From the NCBI GenBank assembly GCA_963579025.1, contig CAUZFZ010000228.1:1-12629 (forward strand): 12,629 nucleotides of DNA. The letters run 5' to 3'. Under the pieces are notes generated by a model that was given only the letters and a program-made list of their open reading frames with translations, did no database searches and had not been told where the DNA came from. A program made the translations under genes and the position numbers. This document shows, piece after piece, positions 12,628-12,629 of this stretch (position 1 is the first letter of the stretch; every line of letters starts with the position of its first letter). This DNA comes from CAUZFZ01 sp963579025. GTDB lineage: Bacteria > Planctomycetota > Planctomycetia > Planctomycetales > Planctomycetaceae.

Positions 12628-12629
12628 GG

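Overview
The window looks like chromosomal DNA from a planctomycete-type bacterium. This rests on a DUF1580 protein (a family I associate with Planctomycetota), a small Cys/HGG-motif protein of a kind common in that phylum, moderately high GC and GC-rich third codon positions. It has two parts. Positions 1-6170 read like a mobile or formerly mobile replicon. Positions 6270-12629 are a restriction and defence locus. All genes run on the minus strand except two small plus-strand genes at 440-1135. There are no tRNA or rRNA genes, no CRISPR array, no transposase and no integrase in view.

Replicon-like part, in minus-strand order. A Cys/HGG-motif protein (5394-6110) is followed by a large unrecognised protein with a C-terminal winged-helix-like region (4066-5265). 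Next comes a strong intrinsic-terminator hairpin whose 3' arm carries the ribosome binding site of the following gene, a DUF1580 DNA-binding protein (3671-3976). Then comes a DnaB-N plus RepA/AAA_25 replicative helicase (2066-3585), split by a frameshift at a run of ten G. Directly after the helicase gene lies a 210-bp non-coding stretch with seven copies of CAAYRCGACA arranged in nested palindromes. This is a good candidate for an iteron-type origin or operator. Two small genes follow, one of unknown function and one zinc ribbon. Convergent to them on the plus strand are two tandem small paralogues of unknown function.

Defence part, in minus-strand order from the right edge. A truncated DUF5655-type PD-(D/E)XK nuclease (12364-12627) has lost its catalytic lysine. 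It is followed by a RhuM-like DNA-binding protein (11316-12335), a Fic/Doc protein (10873-11316) and a full-length HsdR (7484-10876). These last three have overlapping stop and start codons, so they are almost certainly one operon. Downstream of hsdR only the C-terminal tails of two hsdS genes remain. They share a 100-bp near-identical direct repeat and flank an unfamiliar 251-residue protein with a PD-(D/E)XK-like signature. No hsdM and no complete hsdS is in the window; they may lie beyond position 12629.

The best leads are the hsdS-tail-flanked nuclease cassette, the iteron-like palindrome cluster beside the broken helicase, the terminator overlapping the DUF1580 ribosome binding site, and a perfect 28-bp palindrome inside the RhuM-like gene. 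All function calls come from reading the sequence; no database search was run.
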